This document shows, in pieces, positions 32,563-41,620 of a stretch of DNA of 42,765 bases (the first letter of the stretch is position 1; each line of letters opens with the position of its first letter). Source of the DNA: Leptospiraceae bacterium (lineage in GTDB: Bacteria; Spirochaetota; Leptospiria; Leptospirales; Leptospiraceae); NCBI GenBank assembly GCA_017996175.1, contig JAGOHK010000032.1:1-42765 (forward strand). The letters run 5' to 3'. The position numbers and the translations under genes were made by a program. Below the pieces are notes generated by a model, which saw only the letters and a program-made list of their open reading frames with translations, had not been told where the DNA came from and did not search any database.

Positions 32563-35304
32563 ATGTTTCAAAAAGTATTACAATTTATTTTTGGAAGTAA
32601 GTTTGAAAGAGATTTAAAAAGACTTACTCCGATCGTTACAGAAATCAATTCATTTGAACCTGAAATGCAAAAACTATCGAATGAAGAATTGAAAGGTCAA
32701 ACCAAAAAATTCAAAGATATGTTGGCTAATGGTAAAACGTTAGACGATATTTTGCCAGAAGCATTTGCCACTATCCGCGAAGTTTCGGTTCGGGTAATGG
32801 GACTTAGGCACTACGATGTTCAAATGATGGGTGGGATTGCACTTCACTGGGGGAATATCGCGGAAATGAAAACCGGAGAAGGGAAAACTCTTACTTCTAC
32901 TCTTGCTGTTTATTTGAATTCCCTCGCTGGCAAAGGTGTGCATGTTGTTACGGTAAATGATTATTTGGCGCGACGAGATGCTCTCTGGATGAAACCAATC
33001 TATGACTTCTTGGGAATTTCCGTTGGAATTATCCAACATGATATGGAACATGAAGAAAGACAAGCTGCTTACGGCTCTGATATTACTTATGGAACAAATA
33101 ACGAATATGGATTTGATTATTTACGCGATAATATGGTTCCAAGAAAAGATCACAAAGTCCAAAGAGAACATTTTTTTGCGATTGTGGATGAGGTGGATTC
33201 AATCTTAATTGATGAGGCAAGAACTCCTTTGATTATTTCTGGAGCAGCCGATGAATCAACAGACAATTATATCAAAATAGATGCAATTATTCCTAAACTG
33301 GCTGACAAAGAAGATTATGAAGTCGACGAAAAAGCGCGTAACGTATTATTAACCGAAGCTGGTGTAAAAAGAGTAGAACAAATTCTTGGACTGGATAATC
33401 TCTATTCGCCGGATAATGTGGAGTTAGTTCATCACGTTCACCAAGCACTCAAGGCACATAAAATTTTCCAACGAGATGTGGACTATGTTGTGCAAGAAGG
33501 GGAAGTTCTGATTGTAGATGAGTTTACAGGGCGTTTAATGCCGGGTAGACGCTATTCTGACGGATTACACCAAGCACTCGAAGCAAAGGAAAAAGTTACG
33601 ATTGCCCGCGAATCACAAACTCTTGCGTCTATTACATTCCAAAATTATTTTAGAATTTATGATAAACTTTCTGGTATGACAGGAACTGCGGATACTGAGG
33701 CAGAAGAGTTTGCAAAGATTTACAAACTAGATGTAATTGTAATTCCACCTAATATCAAAATGAAACGACTCGATCATGCAGATAGAGTATACCGCACAGA
33801 AAGAGAAAAATTTACTGCGATTGTAAATGAAATCAAAGAACTACACGCAAAAAAACAACCTATTTTAGTGGGAACTATTTCGATTGAAAAATCAGAATTA
33901 CTTTCCAATAAACTTAGATCAGTAGGTCTACCACATAACGTCTTGAATGCAAAATTTCATGAGAAAGAAGCTGAGATTATCGCAAACGCAGGTAAACCCG
34001 GAGCGATTACAATTGCAACCAATATGGCTGGTCGGGGAACAGATATTGTCCTCGGTGGAGCACAAAAACATAAAGACTTAATGGAAAAATGGACTGAGTC
34101 CGATTCTGAAATAGAAGAATTTAAAACCGCAATTAAGAAGAAAGATTTCGATAAAGCAAAGAATATTGCAGAAGCATTTGCGCAACATGGAAAGAAAAAG
34201 AAAGCAAAAGAAATTTTAGAAGAAGCTCTTAATTGGGAAAAATTCCATGAAGAAGTTTTAAATGCTGGCGGCTTACATATATTAGGCACAGAAAGACATG
34301 AAGCAAGACGTATTGATAACCAGTTACGTGGGCGTTCCGGTAGACAGGGAGATCCGGGTTCTAGTAGATTTTATCTTTCTTTAGAAGATGATTTGATGAG
34401 AATCTTTGGTTCGGATAGAATTTCTAATATCATGCAAAAACTCGGAATGGACGAGGGACAAGAAATTGAGCACAAAATGGTTAGTAATGCAATCGCTCGT
34501 TCTCAGAAGAGAGTCGAGGGGCATAACTTTGATATCCGCAAGCACTTGTTAGAATACGATGATGTGATGAATGCACAGAGGATATTCATCTATAGACTCA
34601 GAAATGATGTTCTAAATGAACAAGCAAATATAGAAGAATTAATCGAAGAGTGGATAAAAGAAACAGTAGATTTACAAATAGAAACTCATTGTGAAGGAAA
34701 AAATCCAGCAGCCTGGGATTTCATTTCCATGAACGAATGGTTAACTACGATGAATATCGCCTATCGCTTAAAAGAAGAAGATTTTTCCAGATCAAAAGAT
34801 GCATTGGAAATACTCAGCGAAAAATTAGTCCAAGAATTTCTGGCAGTCTACAAACATAAAATTTCCAAAGTAGGAAAAGAAGTTTGGCAGTATTTAGAAA
34901 GAAGTATCTTACTCGATATTTTAGATCATAGATGGAAAGAACATTTGTATGTAATGGATCATTTGCGAGATGGAATTTGGACTGTTGGGTACGGAGAAAA
35001 AAATCCACTCGTAGAATATAAAATCCAAGGTTTTAAAATTTTTGCAACGATGGTGGATAATCTCAAAGCAGAAATTATTAGTTTCCTCATGAAAGTCGAA
35101 GTAGCAGAAGATACTAAGATCGAAGAAAAAGAAGTGGAATACAAAAAAATTGGTCAGGAGAGCACTGATATTGATTTATTCAATATGAACGGTGGTCAAA
35201 ATGATTTGCTGCATATAAACAACAAGCGTAAGATTGATACAAATGTATCTTCCACTAGTGCTGGCGGCTCGTCTGCTAGAAAGAGTAGTAGAAGAAAAAG
35301 ATAA
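32563..35304 (+). CDS. secA: SecA, preprotein translocase ATPase
   Basis: Motor of the Sec export pathway, driving unfolded preproteins through SecYEG. The 913 residues include Walker A MKTGEGKT (102-109), the DEAD-like [20 protein letters not shown], the preprotein-binding domain, [14 protein letters not shown], the [21 protein letters not shown] motif region (here [20 protein letters not shown]) and the helical scaffold. The C terminus is a Ser/Arg/Lys-rich tail without the CxCx8CH/C zinc motif, so the SecB-binding end of the E. coli type is missing. AGGA lies 11 bases before ATG 32563. Confidence 0.96.
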   Translation: MFQKVLQFIFGSKFERDLKRLTPIVTEINSFEPEMQKLSNEELKGQTKKFKDMLANGKTLDDILPEAFATIREVSVRVMGLRHYDVQMMGGIALHWGNIAEMKTGEGKTLTSTLAVYLNSLAGKGVHVVTVNDYLARRDALWMKPIYDFLGISVGIIQHDMEHEERQAAYGSDITYGTNNEYGFDYLRDNMVPRKDHKVQREHFFAIVDEVDSILIDEARTPLIISGAADESTDNYIKIDAIIPKLADKEDYEVDEKARNVLLTEAGVKRVEQILGLDNLYSPDNVELVHHVHQALKAHKIFQRDVDYVVQEGEVLIVDEFTGRLMPGRRYSDGLHQALEAKEKVTIARESQTLASITFQNYFRIYDKLSGMTGTADTEAEEFAKIYKLDVIVIPPNIKMKRLDHADRVYRTEREKFTAIVNEIKELHAKKQPILVGTISIEKSELLSNKLRSVGLPHNVLNAKFHEKEAEIIANAGKPGAITIATNMAGRGTDIVLGGAQKHKDLMEKWTESDSEIEEFKTAIKKKDFDKAKNIAEAFAQHGKKKKAKEILEEALNWEKFHEEVLNAGGLHILGTERHEARRIDNQLRGRSGRQGDPGSSRFYLSLEDDLMRIFGSDRISNIMQKLGMDEGQEIEHKMVSNAIARSQKRVEGHNFDIRKHLLEYDDVMNAQRIFIYRLRNDVLNEQANIEELIEEWIKETVDLQIETHCEGKNPAAWDFISMNEWLTTMNIAYRLKEEDFSRSKDALEILSEKLVQEFLAVYKHKISKVGKEVWQYLERSILLDILDHRWKEHLYVMDHLRDGIWTVGYGEKNPLVEYKIQGFKIFATMVDNLKAEIISFLMKVEVAEDTKIEEKEVEYKKIGQESTDIDLFNMNGGQNDLLHINNKRKIDTNVSSTSAGGSSARKSSRRKR

Positions 35305-36177
35305 ATGTTACTCGATGGAGTTTTAGTAAATACAAAAACGGGTGAAAATAATTGCCCGTATTGCAAGGGTGTAGGGATTGTACTCGATGAAATTCTACCT
35401 GGCTCCCGCACCGGCTCACTCGGATTATGCTCTTGCGTAACCGAACACTGTACTAAATGTCCTGCGAAAGCAAAAGCTCCCTACTTGGTCTACGAGGAAT
35501 CACTCAACAAAATGATTCCCTGTTTTTGCCAAGAAGCGCGGCTAACACGAAATAAACTCGACAAGATAATTGATTCATCCAATATTCCTCCTAAGTACAA
35601 ATATAAATTTTTAAATTCCATGGACTTGTCTGGAAATAATATGATTTCTTTATTTGCCGCACACGATTGGGCAAACGAATTAATCAATCATTGGAACGAT
35701 GCTCCCTATTGGAAAAATAAACCCAAACAGGGAATGTACCTCTCTGGCGGAACTGGTTCAGGTAAAACACTATTAGCCTGTATTATTTTAAATGAATTAA
35801 TTTTTCGTTATGGGGTAAAATGTCGTTACGCGAAGATAAGTAAAGACTTTTTAAATGCACTGAAAGACACCTACCAAAAAGATAGCGAATACCATGGACA
35901 AGAAAGATCCATCGAAATGGAATTTGCTGAAATTGATGTATTGGTAATAGATGACTTTGGGGTTCAGAAAGATTCTGATTGGGTAAATGCAAAACTCTAT
36001 GATTTAATTGATTCTAGATACGAAAAAGAAAAAATCACTCTGCTTACTTCTAATTCACCCTTGTATGATTGGAAAGAAAAGGGAGAGGGTCGAGTTTACT
36101 CTAGATTATGCGAAATGACCCATGAAATTAAATTAGAGTGTCCTGACTATCGACTCAAATTTCAAATGGGTGTCTAG
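35305..36177 (+). CDS. DnaC/DnaI-like AAA+ loader with Cys-rich head
   Basis: A 290-residue P-loop ATPase of the DnaC/IstB family, which loads the replicative helicase or assists DNA transactions. The first 80 residues hold eight cysteines (C17, C20, C42, C44, C49, C52, C73, C75) in CPYCKG-, CSC-, CTKC- and CFC-type pairs, probably binding zinc. The core then has LSGGTGSGKT (Walker A, 148-155), VLVIDDFGV (Walker B, 212-220), LTSNSPL (sensor I) and RVYSRLCEMTHEI (arginine finger region). The start codon follows the secA stop directly (TAAATG), so it is co-transcribed with secA. The helicase partner is inferred. Confidence 0.85.
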   Translation: MLLDGVLVNTKTGENNCPYCKGVGIVLDEILPGSRTGSLGLCSCVTEHCTKCPAKAKAPYLVYEESLNKMIPCFCQEARLTRNKLDKIIDSSNIPPKYKYKFLNSMDLSGNNMISLFAAHDWANELINHWNDAPYWKNKPKQGMYLSGGTGSGKTLLACIILNELIFRYGVKCRYAKISKDFLNALKDTYQKDSEYHGQERSIEMEFAEIDVLVIDDFGVQKDSDWVNAKLYDLIDSRYEKEKITLLTSNSPLYDWKEKGEGRVYSRLCEMTHEIKLECPDYRLKFQMGV

Positions 36178-36380
36178 GACTACCACAGATACTCAGAGTC
36201 ACAGAGAGATTTAAAGAAAGTCTACTTCCTAATATCTTATTTATTTTCGCAATTCTGATTTGTGTTTATGATATTACAATATAATAATTGAACTTCAATC
36301 TTTAATAAGCTCTTTAAGGTAACGCATATAAATAAGAAAATAGGACAATCGAAAAAACTCTGTGCCTCTGTGGCAAATCA
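36178..36380. repeat. CAGAG-family inverted-repeat element
   Basis: GACTACCACAGATACTCAGA, then GTCACAGAGAGATTT on the left, and AACTCTGTGCCTCTGTGGCA-AATC on the right, are inverted partners around about 150 bases. This belongs to the ACCACAGAG.CACAGAG type of dispersed repeat, the third variant of the shared pattern in this window. It fills the gap between the DnaC-like gene and folK. Confidence 0.65.
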
Positions 36381-36426
36381 GATTGGGTATAACACAAATA
36401 ACGGGTAACGGACATTATACGCAGCT

Positions 36427-36828
36427 ATGAATATACATAAATCGCTAATTTCGATTGGTTCGAATTTGGGGGATCGCTTACAATACATAGAAAGAGCCAT
36501 TTTAGAAATTCAAAAGATTCCAGCTAGAATCCTCGCAAAATCGAATATTCTAGAAACTAAAGCTCTTGATGTAGTAGATCAACCTGATTTTTTAAATTGT
36601 ATAGTAGAAATTGAGACTAACCTAGAACCATTGGAATTACTAGACTCTTTGCAGCTAATTGAGAGTAAGCTCGGAAGGATCAAGAGATATGACAAAGGTC
36701 CAAGAGAAATTGATTTAGATATATTGACTTATGATGAATTAGTAATAGCTAACGAACGATTAACGCTTCCACACCATTCGATAGAAACGAGACCTTTTAT
36801 AAAAGAAATTTTACTTGGGTTGTTATGA
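36427..36828 (+). CDS. folK: 6-hydroxymethyl-7,8-dihydropterin pyrophosphokinase
   Basis: Transfers pyrophosphate from ATP to 6-hydroxymethyl-dihydropterin in folate synthesis. The 133 residues contain the opening SIGSNLGDRLQYIERAI and the family signature RYDKGPREIDLDILTYDEL (ATP and magnesium binding), then LPHHSIETRPFIKEILL. It is somewhat short against the common 150-165 residues, the loss being at the C-terminal end after PHxxxxxRxFVLxPL; the core looks complete. It is a single gene. Confidence 0.9.
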   Translation: MNIHKSLISIGSNLGDRLQYIERAILEIQKIPARILAKSNILETKALDVVDQPDFLNCIVEIETNLEPLELLDSLQLIESKLGRIKRYDKGPREIDLDILTYDELVIANERLTLPHHSIETRPFIKEILLGLL

Positions 36829-36875
36829 TTTTAAATTAAAATTTAAAAGTAAAAACAAGATGCCGGTTAAAACAA

Positions 36876-38357
36876 TCAATCTAGGAAAAAATAAAAAGTT
36901 GAGCCTTTTCCCTCTTCGCTTTCTGCCCAGATTTGTCCATTGTGTCTATCGATTATGCGGCTAACAATCGCAAGTCCAATCCCGTAACCTTCAAAGTCCC
37001 CATTTGAATGAAGTCGTTGAAATGGCTCAAACAATTTATCCGCATACTTCATATTAAACCCTGCTCCATTGTCTCGGATAAAGACAATATTTTTTTGATC
37101 ATTAATAAAAGAACCAATGTGAATAGTGGCATATTGTCTATGTTTGGTAAATTTAATTGCATTGTCTAAAAGATTAGTCATAACAATTTTAATTAGATTC
37201 GAATCTGCATAAATATTTATATTGGGTTCAATATTTAGTTCCAGGTTTTCTAATGATTGAACTTTCTTTATCTCTGTAATAATATTATTGCAGATATTGT
37301 AAAGATTAATAGATTGAAAATCCAATTCAACTCGATTAATTCTTGCAAGATCTAACAAGTCTGTTATCAGAGAATTCATATTAGCCGCAGCATGTTTTAT
37401 TCTTTCTAAATACAGTAGTTCTTTAGGTTCGAGTTTATGTTGTATTATTTCAAGAAGAGCATTAGCAAAACCTTCAATATTGCGAAGAGGTGCTTTTAGG
37501 TCATGCGATACGGAAAAGCTAAATGCTTCCAATTCACGGTTCATAATCTCTAATTGTCTTGTTCTTTCTTTAACTCGAGATTCTAAGTCTAAGTTTAAGT
37601 TTCGAATCGAGTCTTCTGTTTTCTTTCTCTCAGTAATGTCGATAACGACTAGTTGGACTGAAGTTTTGTTATTGTAATTGAATTTAGTAGCGGAAACTTC
37701 AACATCAATAATAGTCCCATCTAATTTAATAAACTTTTCTTCGATTGGTGCTAACTTTTGTTCTCCCTGAACTAAGCTATTAATTCTTTCAGAGACTAGA
37801 TTTCGATATTCAGGATGAACAAAGCGCATAACGTTCTGTCCGATAATGTCTTCTGGACTAGTTCCGCCTAAAAGTGCGATGCCCGCCGGATTTGCAAATA
37901 CACATTTGCCTTCCGCATGAACAAAAATTCCAAATGGCGATAAATCTACTAGACTTCGATATTTTTCTTCGCTGACTCGCAATTTTTCTTCCATATTTCT
38001 GTGATCAGTTACATCTCTTAACGAAATTAAGAATACTTTTTCTTCTTCCCAAATAGTATCCACAATTCGCATCTCTACAATTTTTTGTTCAGAATTTTTA
38101 TTAGTTAAAATTATTTCAGTAGATTCATCATTTAACAAAGGATAACCGAATTGTCTTCCAATTAATTTTTCTTTCGATTTATGAAATAGATACTCAGCGC
38201 TGGGATTTGCAAAGCGGATAATTCCATTTTGGCTTACAATTAGAATGGGAATAGAGTTTTGATTTATAATATTTTGAAAACGAATTTCGCTGGAAACTAA
38301 TTCTTTTCGAAGAGACTTAATGATTTCTTCCTTATGATTTTCGGATTGTTTATCCAT
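36876..38357 (-). CDS. PAS sensor histidine kinase, paired with KaiB-like protein
   Basis: A soluble 493-residue kinase with no membrane segment. Layout: an N-terminal coiled coil, PAS 1 (about 20-118; ILIVSQNGIIRFANPSAEYL), PAS 2 (about 130-245; GIFVHAEGKCVFANPAGIAL), a linker coil, HisKA (about 272-340; FSVSHDLKAPLRNIEGFANA with phospho-acceptor H285) and HATPase_c (N box NLLDNAIKF at 395-403, G1 DNGAGF at 429, FEPFQRLH, G2 GYGIGLA at 457). It overlaps the end of the KaiB-like gene by 8 bases, so the two are made together. No response regulator follows. It resembles bacteriophytochrome-type PAS kinases in its catalytic half. The input is unknown; KaiB is the likely partner. Confidence 0.9.
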   Translation of the reverse strand: MDKQSENHKEEIIKSLRKELVSSEIRFQNIINQNSIPILIVSQNGIIRFANPSAEYLFHKSKEKLIGRQFGYPLLNDESTEIILTNKNSEQKIVEMRIVDTIWEEEKVFLISLRDVTDHRNMEEKLRVSEEKYRSLVDLSPFGIFVHAEGKCVFANPAGIALLGGTSPEDIIGQNVMRFVHPEYRNLVSERINSLVQGEQKLAPIEEKFIKLDGTIIDVEVSATKFNYNNKTSVQLVVIDITERKKTEDSIRNLNLDLESRVKERTRQLEIMNRELEAFSFSVSHDLKAPLRNIEGFANALLEIIQHKLEPKELLYLERIKHAAANMNSLITDLLDLARINRVELDFQSINLYNICNNIITEIKKVQSLENLELNIEPNINIYADSNLIKIVMTNLLDNAIKFTKHRQYATIHIGSFINDQKNIVFIRDNGAGFNMKYADKLFEPFQRLHSNGDFEGYGIGLAIVSRIIDRHNGQIWAESEEGKGSTFYFFLD

Positions 38358-38631
38358 ACACTTTTTCTAATTCCAGTGCTTGCATGAGTTTATTTTTATC
38401 AGAAAAATTACCAATGAGTCGAATTTCCTTGTCTAGATTCACTTTGATTAAGGTTGGAGTTGCGAGTATCTGAGATTCTTCTGCGAGGTATGGTTCTTGT
38501 AAAATATCAATAATAAAAATTTCGTAATTAAATCCAATCTCGCCTTCGCAAAAATTTTTCACATCCAGAATTGCTTGTTCTGATGATTTTGATCCTGCGG
38601 TGACATAGAGATAAAAAATGAATTTTTCCAT
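38350..38631 (-). CDS. KaiB-like thioredoxin-fold protein
   Basis: A 93-residue protein of the KaiB family. In cyanobacteria KaiB switches fold, binds KaiC and controls the clock output kinases SasA and CikA. Matches to KaiB are YLYVTAGSKSSEQAILDVKN (the LYVAG-type strand and helix), then IIDILQEPYLAEESQILATP with TLIKV (compare [20 protein letters not shown]) and RLIGNFSDKNKLMQALEL (compare RIIGDLSDREKVLIGLDL). The conserved prolines around the fold-switch region are present. No KaiC or KaiA is in the window. Its stop overlaps the start of the PAS kinase gene, suggesting a two-protein signalling unit, equivalent to a split SasA, whose N domain is also KaiB-like. Confidence 0.88.
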   Translation of the reverse strand: MEKFIFYLYVTAGSKSSEQAILDVKNFCEGEIGFNYEIFIIDILQEPYLAEESQILATPTLIKVNLDKEIRLIGNFSDKNKLMQALELEKVYG

Positions 38632-38691
38632 ACCTAAGATAACAGAAATTCATATATTACTTAGTGGGCAAGATTTTTTTAATATAGTTAG

Positions 38692-39279
38692 TTAAGGTTT
38701 AAATTCAAATTCCTTCATTCTATCTTCTGTAATACCAATGAGATCATGTTTAATAGCAAATGCTCCTCCTCTGAAGTCCTTATCAATGTTGAGGCGAACT
38801 ATGCGATACCAAAACTCGCCTGGCTTAATTGTAAATGCGTGATTAATACAAAGACATTTGAATTTGAATCCTAAGGAGTATTGAGGTGGGTCTACACTAT
38901 GCGGAGACGCAAAAAAATACATCGGCTTATCAGTATTATTCTGCATACCTAAAATAAATTCTTTATAACGACCTGATTGAACAACAAAACTCGATTCCGG
39001 AATTTCTATAGAAGCGGGCGAGGATTCTATAGATTTAACGGAACGAGTTTCCCAAAGCTCGTAAGCCATTTGTGATTTAATTTCGTAGATTTTCATTTCA
39101 GAATTCAAATCAATATAATTCCAGTTAATTTTGACTTTTATAAATTCAGATTTCTTTTCATCATTTGCTGCGGAATTAGTTATTGGTTTGTCTTTACAAA
39201 AAAAAAGGAAAATTAAAAGAAAACTTATCTTAAAAAAATTATGAAAGAAGTATTCCTGAAAGAATAAATTATTTTTCAT
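38692..39279 (-). CDS. Lipoprotein with Cox11-like CxC motif (putative)
   Basis: A 195-residue lipoprotein (lipobox FLFFC28). Near the C terminus, SPHSVDPPQYSLGFKFKC (C142), then LC144, then INHAFTIKPGEFWYRIV, recalls the copper-binding end of Cox11/CtaG, where CFCF is followed by a LxPGE turn and the remaining strands of an Ig-like fold. The remainder (ILGMQNNTDKPMYFFA) also reads like an Ig-type beta domain. A copper chaperone role for an oxidase is an inference from this short motif only. The start overlaps the preceding gene by 11 bases. Confidence 0.65.
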   Translation of the reverse strand: MKNNLFFQEYFFHNFFKISFLLIFLFFCKDKPITNSAANDEKKSEFIKVKINWNYIDLNSEMKIYEIKSQMAYELWETRSVKSIESSPASIEIPESSFVVQSGRYKEFILGMQNNTDKPMYFFASPHSVDPPQYSLGFKFKCLCINHAFTIKPGEFWYRIVRLNIDKDFRGGAFAIKHDLIGITEDRMKEFEFKP

Positions 39280-39742
39280 TTTTTTTCTCCAAATAATTTT
39301 TTAATTCCTCTGAATTGGAAACAAATTGGATTGAAGTAATTTTAAATTCATTAAGGCTAATTACTGTTAGCTTTCCTTTTTCTTTTGGGAAAATTAAGCC
39401 TGGTCCTTCATCTTTAATTAAATGAATTGTATATTTGTAAGAGCGCATTTTTGGAAGAGCTACAAATTTAGTAATTAAAAATGGCATCCTATTTATATCA
39501 GAGATAAATACTGCGGATTTTTGTTTGAGATAGGTATCGCCTAAATTTTCAAATACTTCATGAGCGATTTTACTCGCTTCCATTTCGGAAGTAAACACAA
39601 TCGTTTTTGTTTCTTTGGGAATGGATACTTTTTCATCCTGCTGGGTTTCGTAGTCTAACAAGCGTAATTCATCCCCTATGGTTAGTGGACTTCCAAATAG
39701 TTGGGTAGAAATAAAAATTAATATTAGTATAAAATATCTCAT
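39269..39742 (-). CDS. Conserved exported protein (thioredoxin-like, function unknown)
   Basis: A 157-residue protein with a cleavable signal (about 1-17, ending LFGS-P). It matches a small exported family by its key stretch AVFISDINRMPFLITKFVAL followed by PKMRSYKYTIHLI, and by the opening PLTIGDELRLLDYETQQDEK. Relatives in Proteobacteria have been mislabelled as FAD/FMN dehydrogenases. The fold looks thioredoxin-like but there is no CxxC. It overlaps the Cox11-like lipoprotein gene by 11 bases, so the two work as a pair. Confidence 0.7.
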   Translation of the reverse strand: MRYFILILIFISTQLFGSPLTIGDELRLLDYETQQDEKVSIPKETKTIVFTSEMEASKIAHEVFENLGDTYLKQKSAVFISDINRMPFLITKFVALPKMRSYKYTIHLIKDEGPGLIFPKEKGKLTVISLNEFKITSIQFVSNSEELKNYLEKKNEK

Positions 39743-39807
39743 AATGGCAAGGTCGGCTTTTCTTTTGACTTTGGCAAGTAATAACTCATTTTAAATTGTA
39801 AATAGAG

Positions 39808-40734
39808 CTATTCTAAGTCGTATTCTTTTATTTTGCGATACAGGGTTCGTTCTGAAATTCCGAGTATCTTGGCACATTTTTCTCGATTGCCGGATGAGGT
39901 CTTCAGATTTTCTCGAATAATCTCTTTTTCATATTCTACCATTGGAATTCCGGGGATAATATTTAATTTCCCCGCCGAGATGACTGCGGAAGTTGAAAGA
40001 AAATCTCTTGGAACGTGGCTAATGTCTAATATCTTTTCTGAAGATAAAATTACCATTCCTTCGAGCATACTTCGAAGTTGGGCTACATTTCCGGGCCAAT
40101 TGTATTGGAGGATAAATTGTATTAACTTCTCGGATAAACGGAGGATATTTTTCTTATACTTAGTTTTGAATTCTGTAACAAAATGATTTACCAGGAATGG
40201 AATATCTGATTTAATATCTTTTAGTTCTGGAGTATTTAGGCGAATCAAGTTTATTTTCTGGAATAGGTCTTTTCTAAATAAACCATCTTTTACTAATTGC
40301 GGCAAATTTTTGTTAGACGAAAATAAGATTCGAGAAGTTATTTCAATCATTTCTTTTTTTGGTGAAATGTATTCTTGATTTTCTAAGAGCCGTAAGAGTA
40401 TTGCTTGTCCTTCCGTATCTAAAAATTCTAATTTATCAAAGTATATAGGTTTAGTAATTTTAATTTTCTCTCCGCGTATATGTAATGTTTTAGATGTTTT
40501 ATGAGAGTGTTTTTGAATTAATATATTCCAATCAGAAGAAAAATCAGATGAATTTACTTGAATTATTTTATCATCCACAATTAAACTGGCTACTAAACTT
40601 TTTCCTGTTCCGCTTTCTCCCTGGATATAAACAGGTACACCTAGATCAGAAAGATTTATTATTTTTTCTTTCAGAGAGAGTATAGGTGTAGAGGATCCAA
40701 TTAGCCCTTGTAATTCATTGAGATTTTTCTTCAT
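39808..40734 (-). CDS. Degenerate NtrC-type AAA+ regulator with Fis HTH
   Basis: A 308-residue relative of sigma-54 enhancer-binding proteins without a receiver domain. Kept: Walker A GESGTGKS (39-46), arginine-finger region GLFRKDLFQKINLIRL (151-166), YNWPGNVAQL (211-220) and a C-terminal Fis helix-turn-helix (NREKCAKILGISERTLYRKI, 283-302). Lost: the ELFGHEKGAFTGA loop that touches sigma-54 is absent (its place reads SSDWNILIQKHSHKTSKTLH), Walker B has Lys instead of Glu (IYFDK, 97-101), and the usual Arg in WPGNVREL is Ala. It should still bind DNA and perhaps ATP but is unlikely to open sigma-54 promoters. It lies 12 bases downstream of the OmpA-family gene, so they may be co-transcribed. 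Confidence 0.85.
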   Translation of the reverse strand: MKKNLNELQGLIGSSTPILSLKEKIINLSDLGVPVYIQGESGTGKSLVASLIVDDKIIQVNSSDFSSDWNILIQKHSHKTSKTLHIRGEKIKITKPIYFDKLEFLDTEGQAILLRLLENQEYISPKKEMIEITSRILFSSNKNLPQLVKDGLFRKDLFQKINLIRLNTPELKDIKSDIPFLVNHFVTEFKTKYKKNILRLSEKLIQFILQYNWPGNVAQLRSMLEGMVILSSEKILDISHVPRDFLSTSAVISAGKLNIIPGIPMVEYEKEIIRENLKTSSGNREKCAKILGISERTLYRKIKEYDLE

Positions 40735-40746
40735 AGAAGACCTATA

Positions 40747-41607
40747 CTATTCAGAAACCTCGTTTGCCATTCTCTTTAGATCATCATAACCAGGCAAAAG
40801 GGAAAGATCTGGAACAACTACAATTTCGATTCTTCGATTTTGCGCTTTATTTGCTTTTGTAGTATTAGGAACTAACGGTCTACTGTCACCAAAGCTTGCA
40901 GCAGAAATTTTAGCTTCGGGCATTCCTGAACTAATCATTGTATTTAAGACATTAATTGCTCTTTCCGCAGCAAGATTCCAATTAGTCTGACCGATTACTC
41001 TTAATTTGTCGCTATCAGTATGTCCTTCTACTTGAAATTTTCGATTTTCAATTTTTGCAAGTATTTCAGTTACCTCGGCAACTGCTTTTTTACCGTTAGT
41101 TGACAGAGCTTTTGACCCAGAGGTAAATAAGACATCAGAGGATAATACGATTACCATTCTACCATCTATGATTTTAATTTTTAATTTTCCGGTATCTATG
41201 AAGGCTTTGAATTTATCCAAAAGCCCTTTGAATTCTGCGATCCTCGCTTCTGATTCTTCTTTTCTTTTTTTTAACTCTTCTAGAGCTTGCTCCATTTCTT
41301 TTTTTTGTTTTTCTAATTCTGCCTTTTCCTGGCTTAACTCGTCAACTGAACCTTCCATTTGACTCATGGAACTACGAAGAGAAAGTTTCTCTTTCAAAAG
41401 TTCATTTATCTTATCTTGCTTTACTTTTAACTCGTTTTTATTTTCCTCTTCTTGCTTTGCGAATTTCTCTTTTTCAAACCTTAATTCCTCTTGGCAGGAT
41501 TTTTCTTTTTCTTCGCAAGATTTTTTTAGTTCCTCATATTTATCAGTAGATACACAACCTATTAAGATAAAAGAGATCATTGCAGTAAATTTTTGAATAT
41601 ATGTCAT
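40747..41607 (-). CDS. OmpA-family peptidoglycan-binding lipoprotein with coiled coil
   Basis: A 286-residue lipoprotein: a signal with lipobox LIGC, a long Glu/Lys coiled coil (about 24-140) and a C-terminal OmpA domain (about 150-275). The latter has VLFTSGSKALSTNGKKAV, VEGHTDSDKLRVIGQTNW, NLAAERAINVLNTMISSGM, ISAASFGDSRPLVPN and NRRIEIVVVPD, including the Asp and Arg that bind diaminopimelate. It should tether the envelope to the cell wall, with the coil as a periplasmic spacer. ATG 41607 follows AGGAT. The map gene ends 13 bases upstream. Confidence 0.9.
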   Translation of the reverse strand: MTYIQKFTAMISFILIGCVSTDKYEELKKSCEEKEKSCQEELRFEKEKFAKQEEENKNELKVKQDKINELLKEKLSLRSSMSQMEGSVDELSQEKAELEKQKKEMEQALEELKKRKEESEARIAEFKGLLDKFKAFIDTGKLKIKIIDGRMVIVLSSDVLFTSGSKALSTNGKKAVAEVTEILAKIENRKFQVEGHTDSDKLRVIGQTNWNLAAERAINVLNTMISSGMPEAKISAASFGDSRPLVPNTTKANKAQNRRIEIVVVPDLSLLPGYDDLKRMANEVSE

Positions 41608-41620
41608 TGGGAATATCCTA

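Noticed and set aside
36829-36856. A/T-only palindrome TTTTAAATTAAAATTTAAAA between folK and the kinase gene as a terminator
   Set aside because: It has no G-C pairs, so hairpin stability is too low to support the call.
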